From an uncultured Bryobacteraceae bacterium (GTDB lineage Bacteria > Acidobacteriota > Terriglobia > Bryobacterales > Bryobacteraceae): a DNA stretch of 64,000 bases. The stretch is from assembly GCA_938027685.1 (NCBI GenBank), contig CALJAM010000007.1, forward strand, positions 26,131 to 90,130. The letters run 5' to 3'. The notes under the pieces were generated by a model. It was given only the letters and a program-made list of their open reading frames with translations. It did no database searches and was not told where the DNA came from. Made by a program: the position numbers and the translations under genes. Shown one piece after another: positions 53,313 to 62,621 of the stretch (the first letter of the stretch is position 1; every line of letters begins with the position of its first letter).

Positions 53313-54944
53313 ATGAAGGCCGACCTCCCCACGCGCCGCGATGCGTTTGCCGCCGCAGCTTCCGTGTTCTTGCCTGGCCCACGAGCCGGGGAGAGCCGGC
53401 GCCCTAACATCCTGTGGTTGAGCGCCGAAGATCTCAGTCCCGACCTGGGCTGCTACGGCGACTCCTACGCACGCACGCCCAATCTGGACCGACTGGCGGG
53501 CGAAGGCGCCCTGTACCGTTACGCTTTCGCGACTTACCCGGTTTGCGCGCCCAGCCGATCCTCGATCATTACTGCCATGTGGCCGGCCTCGATCGGCACC
53601 CACCACATGCGCTCGCAGGGAGTGCCCCCGCCCTTCGTGAAGTGCTTTACGGAATACCTTCGGGCGGCAGGTTATTACTGCACGAACAACGTCAAGACGG
53701 ATTACAACTTCCCGGCGCCGCTCACGGCCTGGGATGAGTGTTCCAACCGCGCTCACTATCGCAACCGTCGGAAGGGGCAGCCCTTCTTCGCCGTCTTCAA
53801 CAACACGGTGACGCACGAGAGCCAGATCCGGCTCGAACCCGACGCTTTTGCCCAGCGAACCGCGCGGCTGAAGCCCGAGGAGCGGCACGATCCGGCGAAG
53901 GCGGTCCTGCCGCCTTATTACCCGGATACCCCCGTCGTGCGCCGCGATTGGGCCAACTACTACGACCTGGTTACGGCGCTCGATTATTGGATCGGCGACT
54001 GGCTCAGGCAACTGGAGGAGGAGGGGCTGGCCGAAAACACGGTGGTCTTCTTCTGGGGTGATCACGGCCGGGGACTGCCGCGCGCCAAACGCTGGCCTTA
54101 CGATTCCGGCTGCCGCGTGCCCTTGATCGTACGGTGGCCCGGCGAAATCAAGCCTGGTACCGTGCGTGAGGAGCTCGTCAGCCTGATGGATCTGGGCCCC
54201 ACCGTCCTCTCCATCGCCGGCGTCGAGATCCCGTCCTGGATGCACGGGCGGGCCTTCCTGGGCTCGCAGGCCGCGCCGCCGCGTCAATACGTCATCAACG
54301 CGCGCGATCGAATGGACGAAGCCTACGACATGATGCGGGCAGTGCGCGACCGCCGCTATCGTTATATCCGCAACTACCAGGCCTGCAAGCCCTACGCCCA
54401 GTACATCGACTACATGGAGCAGATGCCCACCATGCGCGAAATGCGACGGCTCAACAAGGAGGGCAAGCTGGTGGGCCCGCAGCGAAACTTTTTCTTGCCC
54501 GAAAAGCCGCCCGAGGAACTCTACGATACGTTCGAGGACCCGCACGAGGTCAACAATCTAGCCGGCTCGCCGAAGCACCGCGAGGTTCTGGAACGCATGC
54601 GCCGGGTGCTGGACGATTTCATGAAGGAGTCCGGCGACCTGGGCCTCATCCCCGAGCCGGAGCTTCAGGAACGCATGCGCCCCGGCGGCGTCTGGCAGAC
54701 GACGGCGCGCCCCGTCATCGAGCCGGCCGGCGGTCGATTCCGGGGACCGATCGAAGTGCGTCTGAGCTGTCCGACCGATGGATCCTCGATCGCCTGGACC
54801 ACCGAGTCGGGCGATAACGTCCATTGGGAACTTTACGCGCGGCCCATCCGGATCGAGCGCAGCACGCGCCTGCGGGTGAAGGCCTGCCGGTTGGGTTGGC
54901 ACGACAGCCCCGAGGCCGAGGCCGAGTTCGTCATCGGCGGCTGA
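53313..54944 (+). CDS. Type I sulfatase with C-terminal chitobiase-like (CHB_HEX_C) domain
   Basis: A 543-aa sulfatase with a short Tat-like leader (PTRRDAFAAAASVFL). The formylglycine motif C-x-P-S-R is CAPSR at residues 78-82 (Cys78), the Cys-type that needs maturation by a formylglycine-generating enzyme. 'PNILWLSAEDLSPDLGCYGD' supplies metal-binding residues and 'FFWGDHGRG' the later Asp-His. After residue about 460 a CHB_HEX_C beta domain ('GGRFRGPIEVRLSCPTDGSSIAWTTE') may bind carbohydrate. The likely role is removing sulfate esters from a polysaccharide, possibly together with the heparinase-like lyase upstream. Confidence 0.9.
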   Translation: MKADLPTRRDAFAAAASVFLPGPRAGESRRPNILWLSAEDLSPDLGCYGDSYARTPNLDRLAGEGALYRYAFATYPVCAPSRSSIITAMWPASIGTHHMRSQGVPPPFVKCFTEYLRAAGYYCTNNVKTDYNFPAPLTAWDECSNRAHYRNRRKGQPFFAVFNNTVTHESQIRLEPDAFAQRTARLKPEERHDPAKAVLPPYYPDTPVVRRDWANYYDLVTALDYWIGDWLRQLEEEGLAENTVVFFWGDHGRGLPRAKRWPYDSGCRVPLIVRWPGEIKPGTVREELVSLMDLGPTVLSIAGVEIPSWMHGRAFLGSQAAPPRQYVINARDRMDEAYDMMRAVRDRRYRYIRNYQACKPYAQYIDYMEQMPTMREMRRLNKEGKLVGPQRNFFLPEKPPEELYDTFEDPHEVNNLAGSPKHREVLERMRRVLDDFMKESGDLGLIPEPELQERMRPGGVWQTTARPVIEPAGGRFRGPIEVRLSCPTDGSSIAWTTESGDNVHWELYARPIRIERSTRLRVKACRLGWHDSPEAEAEFVIGG

Positions 54945-55020
54945 GACGCCCCTAATCTCTTGATCACGGGCACACGTTTTCCCCCAGTCCGGCTGCCCCT
55001 TCCCGCCCGACCACTCGCTG

Positions 55021-55026
55021 TATACT
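55021..55026 (+). promoter_or_regulatory. Candidate -10 box (TATACT) for the D-aminopeptidase gene
   Basis: TATACT (5 of 6) ends 7 nt before the ATG at 55034, so the transcript would start at the start codon. Confidence 0.5.
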
Positions 55027-55033
55027 CGCAGGC

Positions 55034-55882
55034 ATGATGCGGCCAATCCTTGTCGTGTCGGCTGTTCTGCTTTCCGCTCAGGTCGGCGCCCAACCGCGCA
55101 AAAGCGTCTTCGTGATCACGGATGCGGAAGGCGTCGCCGGCATATGCCGGCAGGAGCAGACCGAGCCGCGCGATCCCGAGCTGCGGCAACTGCTCACGGG
55201 CGAGATCAACGCCGCGGTGGAAGGGTTCTTCGAAGGCGGCGCCGACGAAGTCGTCGTTTGGGACGGTCATGACGGCAGCCAGACGTTGTCAGCGCTCACG
55301 ATCCACCCCCGGGCGAAGTTGATCATAGGCGGCCTCGGGGTGACCATGACCATGGAGCGCGGCTATGCCGGAGTGGCCTTCATCGGCCAGCACAGCATGG
55401 CCAACACGCGCGGCGGCATCATGGCGCACAGCTACAGCTCGCTGGGCATCCAGAATTTGCGGTTGAACGGGAAACCCGTGGGTGAAATCGAAACGCGCGC
55501 GGCGCTGGCCGGCTGGTTCGGCGTACCCGTGATCCTGCTGACCGGCGACGATGCCGCCGTGAAGGAACTGCGCGAAATCGTACCGGACGCCGAGGCGATC
55601 TCGGTCAAAGAAGGATTGGGTCGTTACTCATGCCTTACCCTCTCCGCGGAGGCCGCGCGGGAAGCCATTCGTGCGGCGGCTCGCCGTGCCGTGTCCAAGA
55701 TCGGCAAGATTCGGCCCTACCGCATCGAAGGTCCCGTTACGATCGAGGTCGAGTACACGACCCGCAACTCGCTGCCCATAGACGCAGCCCTGCGTGCGGG
55801 CGCCGAGGTGGTCGACGACCGGACGATTCGCTATCGCGGACGCGATTTCCTGGAGGCGTGGACGCGTTATTCGGTCCGTTAG
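55034..55882 (+). CDS. M55-family D-aminopeptidase (DppA-like) with signal peptide
   Basis: A 282-aa M55 peptidase. Zinc ligands fit the DppA set: Asp30 and Glu32 in 'VITDAEGVAG', His79 in 'WDGHDGS', His120 in 'FIGQHSMA' and Glu151/Glu153 in 'VGEIETRA'. DppA removes D-Ala from peptides. Unlike the cytoplasmic B. subtilis enzyme, this one has an N-terminal signal peptide (MMRPILVVSAVLLSAQVGAQ), suggesting a periplasmic role such as peptidoglycan turnover. A TATACT box ends 7 nt before the ATG. The 3' end overlaps the convergent PEP-CTERM gene by 4 bp. Confidence 0.9.
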   Translation: MMRPILVVSAVLLSAQVGAQPRKSVFVITDAEGVAGICRQEQTEPRDPELRQLLTGEINAAVEGFFEGGADEVVVWDGHDGSQTLSALTIHPRAKLIIGGLGVTMTMERGYAGVAFIGQHSMANTRGGIMAHSYSSLGIQNLRLNGKPVGEIETRAALAGWFGVPVILLTGDDAAVKELREIVPDAEAISVKEGLGRYSCLTLSAEAAREAIRAAARRAVSKIGKIRPYRIEGPVTIEVEYTTRNSLPIDAALRAGAEVVDDRTIRYRGRDFLEAWTRYSVR

Positions 55883-56361
55883 CCGGGCGGTCTGCCCTTG
55901 CGCCGGCGGCCGAGGATACCGAGTACAAGCAGGCCCAAACCGATTAGTGCAAGGCCGCCTGGTTCGGGTGCGTGCTCGGGCGCCGGATCGCTGAAGTCAG
56001 GAGGATCGGCGACGAACAGGTAAGCGGGCGGTTCCGCCGGGAAGCTTCCGGGCGTCCCGTCGGGTCCATAGACTATCAGGAGAAAATCGGACGGCGGTAG
56101 CGGCGGACCGGGATCAAGCAGATAGGCGAAGGGCGGCAGAGGCGGAGGTTCCGGCAGGGGCGGAGTGCTCGGCAGATAATACCAGGGCGGCTGCGGGAAC
56201 CAGGAACCATCCTCGCACGGTCCGGGCACGGTGCGGCCGTCGGGAAGCGGCAGGGGGGCACAGGCGATGGTGGAAGCAGCGAGCGGGCTCATCACGGCCA
56301 AAAGGGTGGCCGCCAGCCGGCCAAAGGCACGCGCACGCAACCGATGCAGCACTGCCCCCAT
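55879..56361 (-). CDS. Proline-rich PEP-CTERM sorting-signal protein
   Basis: A 160-aa exported protein. The N-terminus has a signal peptide ('LAATLLAVMSPLAAS'). The middle is extremely Pro-rich with repeated P-P-L/P-E-P patterns. The last about 30 residues are a PEP-CTERM signal: PEP near residue 132, a hydrophobic helix ('LALIGLGLLVLGILG') and the basic end RRRK. Such proteins are substrates of exosortase, which processes them for surface or exopolysaccharide-associated attachment. No exosortase gene lies in this window. Confidence 0.82.
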   Translation of the reverse strand: MGAVLHRLRARAFGRLAATLLAVMSPLAASTIACAPLPLPDGRTVPGPCEDGSWFPQPPWYYLPSTPPLPEPPPLPPFAYLLDPGPPLPPSDFLLIVYGPDGTPGSFPAEPPAYLFVADPPDFSDPAPEHAPEPGGLALIGLGLLVLGILGRRRKGRPPG

Positions 56362-56450
56362 TGTCTCAGAGGATCGCGCGCGAGTAAAGAGCGGGAAGCC
56401 GCAAGAAATTACTTAGTACTTGCGTTGCGGTTCTAGAACCCCGCCCCAGA

Positions 56451-57086
56451 CTACGGCCTTTTCTTGAGCGTCTCGCCTTTTTTCAGCAGGGTCGGCGCCT
56501 TTCGCTTTTGTTCTTCTTCGGCTTGCTTTTTCTCCTGGGCCCGTTTTTCCTCGAGATCCTTGGGCTGCATGAGAGCCTCGCGCTGTTTGGTTTCGCGTTC
56601 GTCTCGTTCTGCCACCTCCTCGGCACGCTTCTGCATGTCCTCCTGCGCGAGCTCGAGGCTGTCGCGCGTCGTCTCCAGCGCTTGGTTGAGGGCAAATTCG
56701 TAGCGGTCGCGATCGGGCGCCTCCACCTTTTGAATCCTCTCGAGCAGGGCCAGGAACTCCCGCTCGGCCTTGGCTACGGCGCGGATGGCGTCCTCGATCG
56801 GGAGCTTTCGGCGTAAGGCGTCGTCGATTACGGTATCGATGGCGTCGATGATGCGCTCGTAGTCCTCGAGCGTGTCGTGAACGAGTGCGGCTCGCCCCGG
56901 CGTGGGCTGTTCCAGCGCTTGCCGGACCAGTTCCAGCCGCTGCCGCGCGAACTGAAGGTAAAGCTTGATCCGCTCGTTGGGCTCCTGAACCAGGCGGATC
57001 TGGTCGGCCTCGTCAGCGGTCAGGAAGTCGCGCCGGACCTGCGGGGCCGATATCGCGAGCAGCACTGCCAGCGCAAAGGCGGTCAT
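56451..57086 (-). CDS. Exported helical/coiled-coil protein of unknown function
   Basis: A 211-aa protein with a short hydrophobic N-terminus (MTAFALAVLLAISAP). It is an almost entirely helical, highly charged body whose C-terminal 60 residues (rich in E, K, Q, R) are a coiled coil. It is third in the operon after the TPR and 144-aa genes; only 12 nt separate it from the latter. No family recognised. Confidence 0.7.
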   Translation of the reverse strand: MTAFALAVLLAISAPQVRRDFLTADEADQIRLVQEPNERIKLYLQFARQRLELVRQALEQPTPGRAALVHDTLEDYERIIDAIDTVIDDALRRKLPIEDAIRAVAKAEREFLALLERIQKVEAPDRDRYEFALNQALETTRDSLELAQEDMQKRAEEVAERDERETKQREALMQPKDLEEKRAQEKKQAEEEQKRKAPTLLKKGETLKKRP

Positions 57087-57098
57087 CTGGTGCTCCTT

Positions 57099-57533
57099 TC
57101 ATTTCGACTTCTTGCCCATGATGCCGAGCAACAATGCCTCATGAATCTGCTCGACGCTGCGGTGGACCGGTTCGACCAGCTCACGGTCGTCGAAGGCCAT
57201 CTGGTCGCGGAATTGCGCGAGATGCTTGAGCAGCTCGCGGGTCTTGATCTCGGCGTGCTTGAAATGCTTGGGATGGCGGACAGGATCCTTGCCGGTCTGC
57301 TGGAGCGATCGGTAGGCCAGCTCGACGGCCTCGCGCACCTCCTCGAGATTGCGTTTGACGATGTCCAACTCGCCTTGCTGGTAAGACCGGCGGGCGAGTT
57401 TGAGAGCCGCTTCGGCGTGATCGAGCGCCTTGCGCGAGCGCTTCTCGAGATTGCGTTCGGCCAGCACGGCGGCCAGGTCGGCGCCGGCGGCGGAAATCGC
57501 GCAGAGCGCTGCGACAAGCAGGGAACACTTCAT
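57099..57533 (-). CDS. Small exported helical protein of unknown function
   Basis: A 144-aa protein with a signal peptide (MKCSLLVAALCAISAAGA), then an all-helical body ('RKALDHAEAALKLARRSYQQGELDIVKRNLEEVREAVELAYRSLQQTG') resembling TPR-like helices. Its start overlaps the TPR gene stop by 4 bp and it shares general composition with the next protein (periplasmic, helical), which suggests a small complex. Confidence 0.72.
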   Translation of the reverse strand: MKCSLLVAALCAISAAGADLAAVLAERNLEKRSRKALDHAEAALKLARRSYQQGELDIVKRNLEEVREAVELAYRSLQQTGKDPVRHPKHFKHAEIKTRELLKHLAQFRDQMAFDDRELVEPVHRSVEQIHEALLLGIMGKKSK

Positions 57534-58747
57534 CTGCGCTCGGCCTCCTTGCGGATGATACGCAACCGCTGGCGGGCCTTGAACTCCTCGTCGGGGAACC
57601 GGCCGTTGCTGGCGGCGAGGAACGCTTCGTAGGATGCGATGGCCCCTTTATAATCCTTCAGCCTGTCGAGGACGATGGCGCGCAGGTAGTGATGGCCTGC
57701 GGTTTCCGCGCCCAGAGAGCGCACGCGATCGAGTGCGGCAATGGCTTGCGCGTACTGCTCGAGCGAAACCAACATGGCCGCCAACTCGCTCCATCCCTGG
57801 GCGCAGTCCGGACGCGCCTGGGCGTAGCGGAGGAATTCGGCCGCCGCTTCCGCGAAGCGCCTCTGGTCACGCAGTAGGCGGCCGTACAGCAGGCGCAGCT
57901 CCACGTCGTCCGGGTAGGCGGCCACGGTCTGCCGCATCTCCTCCAGCGCTCTCTGGGTTTCTCCGCTGCGGGCGTGCGCGAGCGCCAGCGCCGCGCGGTT
58001 CGCGGCGGTCGGCGATTTCGCGACGACCCACTCCAGGTGCGGCACGGCCTCGGCGGGCTGACCCGCCTCGAGCAGCAGGTGCCCCAGCCGCTCCCGCGCT
58101 GCGAGATCTTCCGGAAACTCGCGATACATCGCGATGGCGCGCTCACGCTCGCCTTTGGCTTCCAGGGCCGCGGCCAGTTCGCGTAGCCCCTCGCGCAGGG
58201 CCGGGTCGAGTTCGGCGGCCTTACGGAAGTGTTTCTCGGCCTCGTCGTAACTGTCCAGCTTGAGAAGCGCGCGCGCCAGCCCGAGATGGGCCATGGGCGC
58301 CGTGGGATCGAGCTTCAACGCCTCAGCCAGCTTGCTGCGCGCCTCTTGGTAGCGGCCCGCTTCGAGTAAGGCGAGCCCCCAGTGGAGGTAAGCCCGCGGC
58401 TGACCGGCTCTGAGACCGGCGGCCCGCTCCAGATGAGCGAGAGCTTCGACTGGGCGGCGGGATCGCAACAGCAGGATGCCGAGATTGAGCTCCGCCTCGT
58501 AAAGTCCCGGCTTTAGTTCGAGCAGACGGCGGTAGGAGGCGATTGCTTCCTCGTCCTTGCCCAGCAAGCTTTCGGCGAGGGCTAAGTGGAACAGCGCCGC
58601 GGAGTCGCTCGGGTCTGCCTTGACGGCTTGCGCGAACAGCCGCGCGGCCTCTTCAAACTTCTGTTCGGCAAGCGCCTTCAGGCCCTGCTCGGTCAGATCC
58701 GGCTCCTGGGCGAGCGCGAGGCCGAGCAGCGCCGCGAGCCACCGCAT
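57530..58747 (-). CDS. Exported TPR-repeat protein
   Basis: A 405-aa protein with a signal peptide (MRWLAALLGLALAQ) and about ten tandem TPR units (for example 'FEEAARLFAQAVKADPSDSAALFHLALAESLLGKDEEAIASYRRLLELKPGLYEAELNLGILLL'-type repeats, shown here in part). It probably scaffolds periplasmic protein complexes. It is first gene of a three-gene operon; a TAGAAT box overlapping the uvrA stop codon ends 6 nt before its ATG. Confidence 0.88.
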   Translation of the reverse strand: MRWLAALLGLALAQEPDLTEQGLKALAEQKFEEAARLFAQAVKADPSDSAALFHLALAESLLGKDEEAIASYRRLLELKPGLYEAELNLGILLLRSRRPVEALAHLERAAGLRAGQPRAYLHWGLALLEAGRYQEARSKLAEALKLDPTAPMAHLGLARALLKLDSYDEAEKHFRKAAELDPALREGLRELAAALEAKGERERAIAMYREFPEDLAARERLGHLLLEAGQPAEAVPHLEWVVAKSPTAANRAALALAHARSGETQRALEEMRQTVAAYPDDVELRLLYGRLLRDQRRFAEAAAEFLRYAQARPDCAQGWSELAAMLVSLEQYAQAIAALDRVRSLGAETAGHHYLRAIVLDRLKDYKGAIASYEAFLAASNGRFPDEEFKARQRLRIIRKEAERR

Positions 58748-58753
58748 GCCTTT

Positions 58754-58759
58754 ATTCTA
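58754..58759 (-). promoter_or_regulatory. Candidate -10 box (TAGAAT) overlapping the uvrA stop codon
   Basis: The TAG of this minus-strand TAGAAT is the uvrA stop codon. The hexamer ends 6 nt before the TPR gene ATG at 58747, so the TPR operon can be transcribed separately as a leaderless message. Confidence 0.42.
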
Positions 58760-61603
58760 GCTTCGGGCCTCTGCTGGGTTTGTCACGCCTCGAAGCAACC
58801 TGCGCAGGTAACGGCCGGTGTAGGACGATTCGATGGCGGCCACTGCTTCCGGCGGCCCTTCCGCCACAATGCGGCCGCCGGCGTCGCCGCCTTCCGGGCC
58901 CAGGTCGATGATCCAGTCCGCATTCCGGATCACTTCGAGATTGTGCTCGATCACGAGCACGCTCCCGCCGTTGTGCACCAGCCGCTGGAAGGCATCCAGC
59001 AGGCGCGCGATGTCGTCGTAGTGAAGCCCCGTAGTCGGCTCGTCGAAAATGTAAAGCGTGTCCTGACAGGCAGCCTGCGCCAGATGCGCCGCCAGCTTCA
59101 CCCGCTGCGCTTCGCCGCCGGAGAGCGTCGTAGCCGATTGTCCCAGACGGAGGTAGCCCAGACCAACCTCAGAGAGAACCCTTAGGCGCGCCACCAGGCG
59201 GGGCGAATCGGCGAAGAACCGCAAAGCCTCATCCACGGTAAGCTGCAGCACTTCGTGGATATTGAGCCCGCGATAGCGCACCTCGAGGATGCTGCTCTTG
59301 TAACGCGTTCCCTTGCATTCTTCGCAGACCAGCTCGACATCGGCCAAAAACTGCATTTCGACGGTGACCACGCCGTCACCCTGGCAGGCTTCGCAGCGGC
59401 CTCCGGGGATGTTGAACGAGAAATGTCCTGGCGTGTAACCGCGGCGTTTCGCCTCCGGGCTGGAGGCGAACAGTTCACGGATGAGGTCGAAGGCCTTGAT
59501 GTAAGTGACGGGATTCGAGCGCGGGGTGCGTCCGATGGGCGACTGGTCGACCATCACGGCTTGGCGGATGCGCTCGGCCCCGGTTACTCGCCGACAGGGC
59601 AGGCGAGCCGGCGGCTCTCCGCTGCGATCGTCCTCCAGCGGGCCGGCCTTGCGCAACGCTTGCAGCGAGCGGTAAATCACATCGTAGACCAGGGTGGATT
59701 TGCCGGAACCCGAGACCCCCGTGATGGCGACGATCATGCCGAGTGGGATCGCAACATCGATGTTTTTGAGGTTATGCACCGACGCGCCATAGAACTTGAC
59801 GATGCGGTCCGGCTGCGGTACCCTACGGGCGCGCACGGTTCCCACGCGTCGCTCGCCCCGGAGGTAGGCCGCCGTGAGCGACTGGTTGCTGTTGGCGAGC
59901 AGCTCGGTCACGGGCCCCGCAAAGACCACGCGGCCGCCGCGCTCGCCGGCGCCGGGTCCCAGGTCCACGACGTAATCGGCTGCGCGAATCAAATCGCCGT
60001 CGTGCTCGACTACAACGACCGTGTTGCCGAGGTCACGCAATTCGTAGAGGATGCGGATCAGGCGCTCGGTATCGCGGCTGTGTAAGCCGATGGAAGGCTC
60101 ATCGAGGACGTAGCAGGCGCCCACCAGGCGGGATCCCAGGCAGGTGGCGAGCTGAATGCGCTGGGCTTCGCCGCCCGACAGCGTCGAAGAGAGTCGATCG
60201 AGCGTAAGGTAGTCGAGGCCCACGTCGTTGAGGAACTTCAGCCGCCGACGGATCTCCTCCAGCACGCGCTCGCCGACGGCTGTTTCCTCCGGGCTGAGCT
60301 CGAGCCCGTCAAAGAAAGCCTTGGCCTGCGCAATGTTCATGCGCAGGACTTCGGCTAGGGAGCGCCCGCCCACCTTCACGTAGAGGGCTTCCTTGCGCAG
60401 CCGGGAGCCGCGGCATTCCGGGCAGGGCGTGTAGCCCCGGTAGCGGCTCAGGAAGACGCGCACGTGCAGCTTGTACTTCTTGGTCTCCAGATAACGGAAG
60501 AAACCGCGCAGGCCTCCGTAGCGTCCGCTGCCGTTCCAGATGAAATCCCGTTCGGCCTCGGTCAACTCGCTATAGGGCGTGTGGAAACGCACTCGACCGC
60601 GCGCGTGCGCGCGCAACTCGTCCAGGCACCAGTCGAACTGCGGCTTGGTCCAGGGTTCGATCGCGCCTTCGTCAAGCGAGAGGCTCTTGTCGGGGATGAC
60701 CAGATCCTCGTCGTAGTCAATCGTGTTGCCAAAGCCTTGGCAGTGCGGGCAGGCGCCGAAAGGGTTGTTGAAACTGAACAGACGGGGCTCAGGACGGAGG
60801 AATTCGCGGTCGCACCGCTTGCAGGCGTACCGTTCGCTGAAGCGCAGGCGCTCGGGAGGATCCGTGCCGGCGCGCTCGAAAAGGATCTCGCCTGCTTCCC
60901 GGTAGCCGATTTCGACTGCGTCCACGAGGCGGCCGCGCACGTCCGGCCCCAGCACCAAGCGGTCAACCAGAACGAAGAGCGGCTGCGAGAAATCGATGTC
61001 GAGCAGGGATTCCGGCGTCGAGAACTCGAAGATCCGACCCTGCTGGAAGAGACGGTTGAAGCCCTTGCGACGCAGCTCGTAGAGCTGATCGCGAATGAAC
61101 TGGCTGTCGGCGGCGCGCTCATGGTTGCGCGCCAGCCGCACCGGAAACAGCACGTACCAACGCGAGCCGACCGGCTCCGCGAGCATCCGCTCAGCCACCT
61201 GATCTACCGTGTCCGGCTGGACGCGGCCCCCGCATTCCGGACAATAGGTCCGGCCCACTCGCGCCCATAGCAATCGGAAGTAATCGTACAACTCGGTGGC
61301 CGTGGCCACCGTGGAGCGGGGATTGCGCGTCGTAGTTTTCTGCCGGATGGCTACGGGCGGATTGATGCCTGCGATCTCGTCGACCGCGGGCTTCTCCATC
61401 CGCTCCAGGAACTGGCGTGCGTAGGCCGAAAGCGACTCCACGTAGCGCCGCTGGCCCTCCGCGTAAATGGTGTCGAAAACCAGCGAGGACTTTCCCGATC
61501 CGGAGACGCCAGTCACGACCGTGAGCCGATTGTGCGGGATGACCAGCGAGATGTTCTTGAGGTTATGGACCCTGGCGCCGCGGATCCGGATGACCTCGTC
61601 CAT
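58757..61603 (-). CDS. uvrA: Excinuclease ABC subunit A
   Basis: A 948-aa UvrA for nucleotide-excision repair. Two ABC modules: first Walker A '[35 protein letters not shown]', zinc-binding Cys pairs ('CPECRGSRL', 'CPHCQGFG'), signature '[17 protein letters not shown]'; second Walker A '[19 protein letters not shown]', '[20 protein letters not shown]' and '[17 protein letters not shown]'. The start is the ATG at 61603 ([18 protein letters not shown]), which matches family N-termini; the frame stays open upstream but is non-conserved. Length is normal. Confidence 0.97.
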   Translation of the reverse strand: MDEVIRIRGARVHNLKNISLVIPHNRLTVVTGVSGSGKSSLVFDTIYAEGQRRYVESLSAYARQFLERMEKPAVDEIAGINPPVAIRQKTTTRNPRSTVATATELYDYFRLLWARVGRTYCPECGGRVQPDTVDQVAERMLAEPVGSRWYVLFPVRLARNHERAADSQFIRDQLYELRRKGFNRLFQQGRIFEFSTPESLLDIDFSQPLFVLVDRLVLGPDVRGRLVDAVEIGYREAGEILFERAGTDPPERLRFSERYACKRCDREFLRPEPRLFSFNNPFGACPHCQGFGNTIDYDEDLVIPDKSLSLDEGAIEPWTKPQFDWCLDELRAHARGRVRFHTPYSELTEAERDFIWNGSGRYGGLRGFFRYLETKKYKLHVRVFLSRYRGYTPCPECRGSRLRKEALYVKVGGRSLAEVLRMNIAQAKAFFDGLELSPEETAVGERVLEEIRRRLKFLNDVGLDYLTLDRLSSTLSGGEAQRIQLATCLGSRLVGACYVLDEPSIGLHSRDTERLIRILYELRDLGNTVVVVEHDGDLIRAADYVVDLGPGAGERGGRVVFAGPVTELLANSNQSLTAAYLRGERRVGTVRARRVPQPDRIVKFYGASVHNLKNIDVAIPLGMIVAITGVSGSGKSTLVYDVIYRSLQALRKAGPLEDDRSGEPPARLPCRRVTGAERIRQAVMVDQSPIGRTPRSNPVTYIKAFDLIRELFASSPEAKRRGYTPGHFSFNIPGGRCEACQGDGVVTVEMQFLADVELVCEECKGTRYKSSILEVRYRGLNIHEVLQLTVDEALRFFADSPRLVARLRVLSEVGLGYLRLGQSATTLSGGEAQRVKLAAHLAQAACQDTLYIFDEPTTGLHYDDIARLLDAFQRLVHNGGSVLVIEHNLEVIRNADWIIDLGPEGGDAGGRIVAEGPPEAVAAIESSYTGRYLRRLLRGVTNPAEARS

Positions 61604-61734
61604 AGAGCCAACCCAGGGGCGTGTGACAGGATCCCCTTGATTCCAGCCTAGCGCACGCGGTTGCCGGCGATGCAAACAGGTGCGCGCGATAATAAGAATG
61701 TCGCCGGCGCAACGCAGGCGGCTCCCCGACGGAG

Positions 61735-61962
61735 ATGCTGCGGCTGCAGGTATGGACTTACTCCGGATACAAGGCGGATGAGCGGCCTCTGCGCTTCCGG
61801 CTGGGTGACCGCGTCTACGAGGTTCGCGAGCTCCTGGACCGCTGGTACGGACCCGGAGACACCTGGTTCCGCGTTCGCGCCGACGACGGGTGCTGTTACG
61901 TGCTGAGGCATCGCCGGTGCGCGAACGAGGATCTCTGGACGCTGGAGGCGTTTCGGCAGTGA
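61735..61962 (+). CDS. Small protein of unknown function (75 aa)
   Basis: A 75-aa protein with no recognised family, Trp/Arg/Asp-rich: 'LGDRVYEVRELLDRWYGPGDTWFRVRADDGCCYVLRH'. It is predicted beta-rich, soluble and compact, similar in look to small conserved proteins of unknown function in Acidobacteriota. A GGAG lies just before the ATG (short spacing). A GATAAT box occurs at 61688-61693. It is divergent from uvrA and followed after 28 nt by the beta-barrel candidate. Confidence 0.65.
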   Translation: MLRLQVWTYSGYKADERPLRFRLGDRVYEVRELLDRWYGPGDTWFRVRADDGCCYVLRHRRCANEDLWTLEAFRQ

Positions 61963-61990
61963 AAGGCGGCGAGCCTGGGGAGAGTCTGGC

Positions 61991-62617
61991 ATGGGGTTGA
62001 AAGCTCTCGGGGTACTCCTGGCATGGGTCGCGAGTGCGTGGGCGCAATCCTGGTACCCGCGCCACAACATCACCTTCGGGGCCGGAGGTGCGAGCCCGCG
62101 CGCGGATCTACGCCCATACTTCATGACGCGGCCTGCGGTGGCCATCTCTTACGGCTATCGCTTCGCGCGAAACTTCCAGCTCGAAACCGGGCTGGACACC
62201 GTATTCGGGGCGGCCGGAATCCGCGAATATTACGAGAGCCCCCTGGGACTGCTGCGGATCCGGGATTTTCAGTTCCTCGTGCCGGTCGGCGGCCGCGCGA
62301 TCGTTCCTGTCGCCGGCGAGCGCTTTCACTTCTTCGGCGGAGGAGGCGTCGCCTGGCTGCGCTACAGCGAAAGGATCCGCCAACCCCTTGAGTACCTGCG
62401 CATCGAGTGCCCGGTGTGCAACTCTCGCAGCGGTTGGGCAAAGTACGCTCTGAGCGGGCTGAACGTCTTCATGGATCGTGGGCGCCACTTCCGCACGGGA
62501 GTCAACGTGAAGGTCTACCGGGGGCACACCGAAGGCGACCCCTTCGGGGCGGCCCCGGGTGTACGCACCCGCGACCGATGGCTGCAAATCTTCGGCGAAT
62601 TGGGCCTGAGCTTCTGA
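61991..62617 (+). CDS. Outer-membrane beta-barrel-like protein
   Basis: A 208-aa protein with a signal peptide (MGLKALGVLLAWVASAWA). It has alternating beta strands with aromatic girdles ('AVAISYGYRFARNFQLETGLDTVFG', 'RFHFFGGGGVAWLRYSE', 'HFRTGVNVKVYRGH') and a C-terminal Phe ('IFGELGLSF'), as expected of OmpA/OmpW-like small barrels. 'CPVCNSRSG' in a loop holds two Cys. It is co-oriented with the 75-aa protein and convergent with the pseudopilin gene (4 nt apart). Confidence 0.78.
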   Translation: MGLKALGVLLAWVASAWAQSWYPRHNITFGAGGASPRADLRPYFMTRPAVAISYGYRFARNFQLETGLDTVFGAAGIREYYESPLGLLRIRDFQFLVPVGGRAIVPVAGERFHFFGGGGVAWLRYSERIRQPLEYLRIECPVCNSRSGWAKYALSGLNVFMDRGRHFRTGVNVKVYRGHTEGDPFGAAPGVRTRDRWLQIFGELGLSF

Positions 62618-62621
62618 CCCG

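Noticed and set aside
61604..62065. 154-codon upstream extension of the uvrA frame
   Set aside because: It has no UvrA similarity, is Arg/Pro-rich and overlaps the divergent 75-aa gene; UvrA family N-termini match the ATG at 61603.
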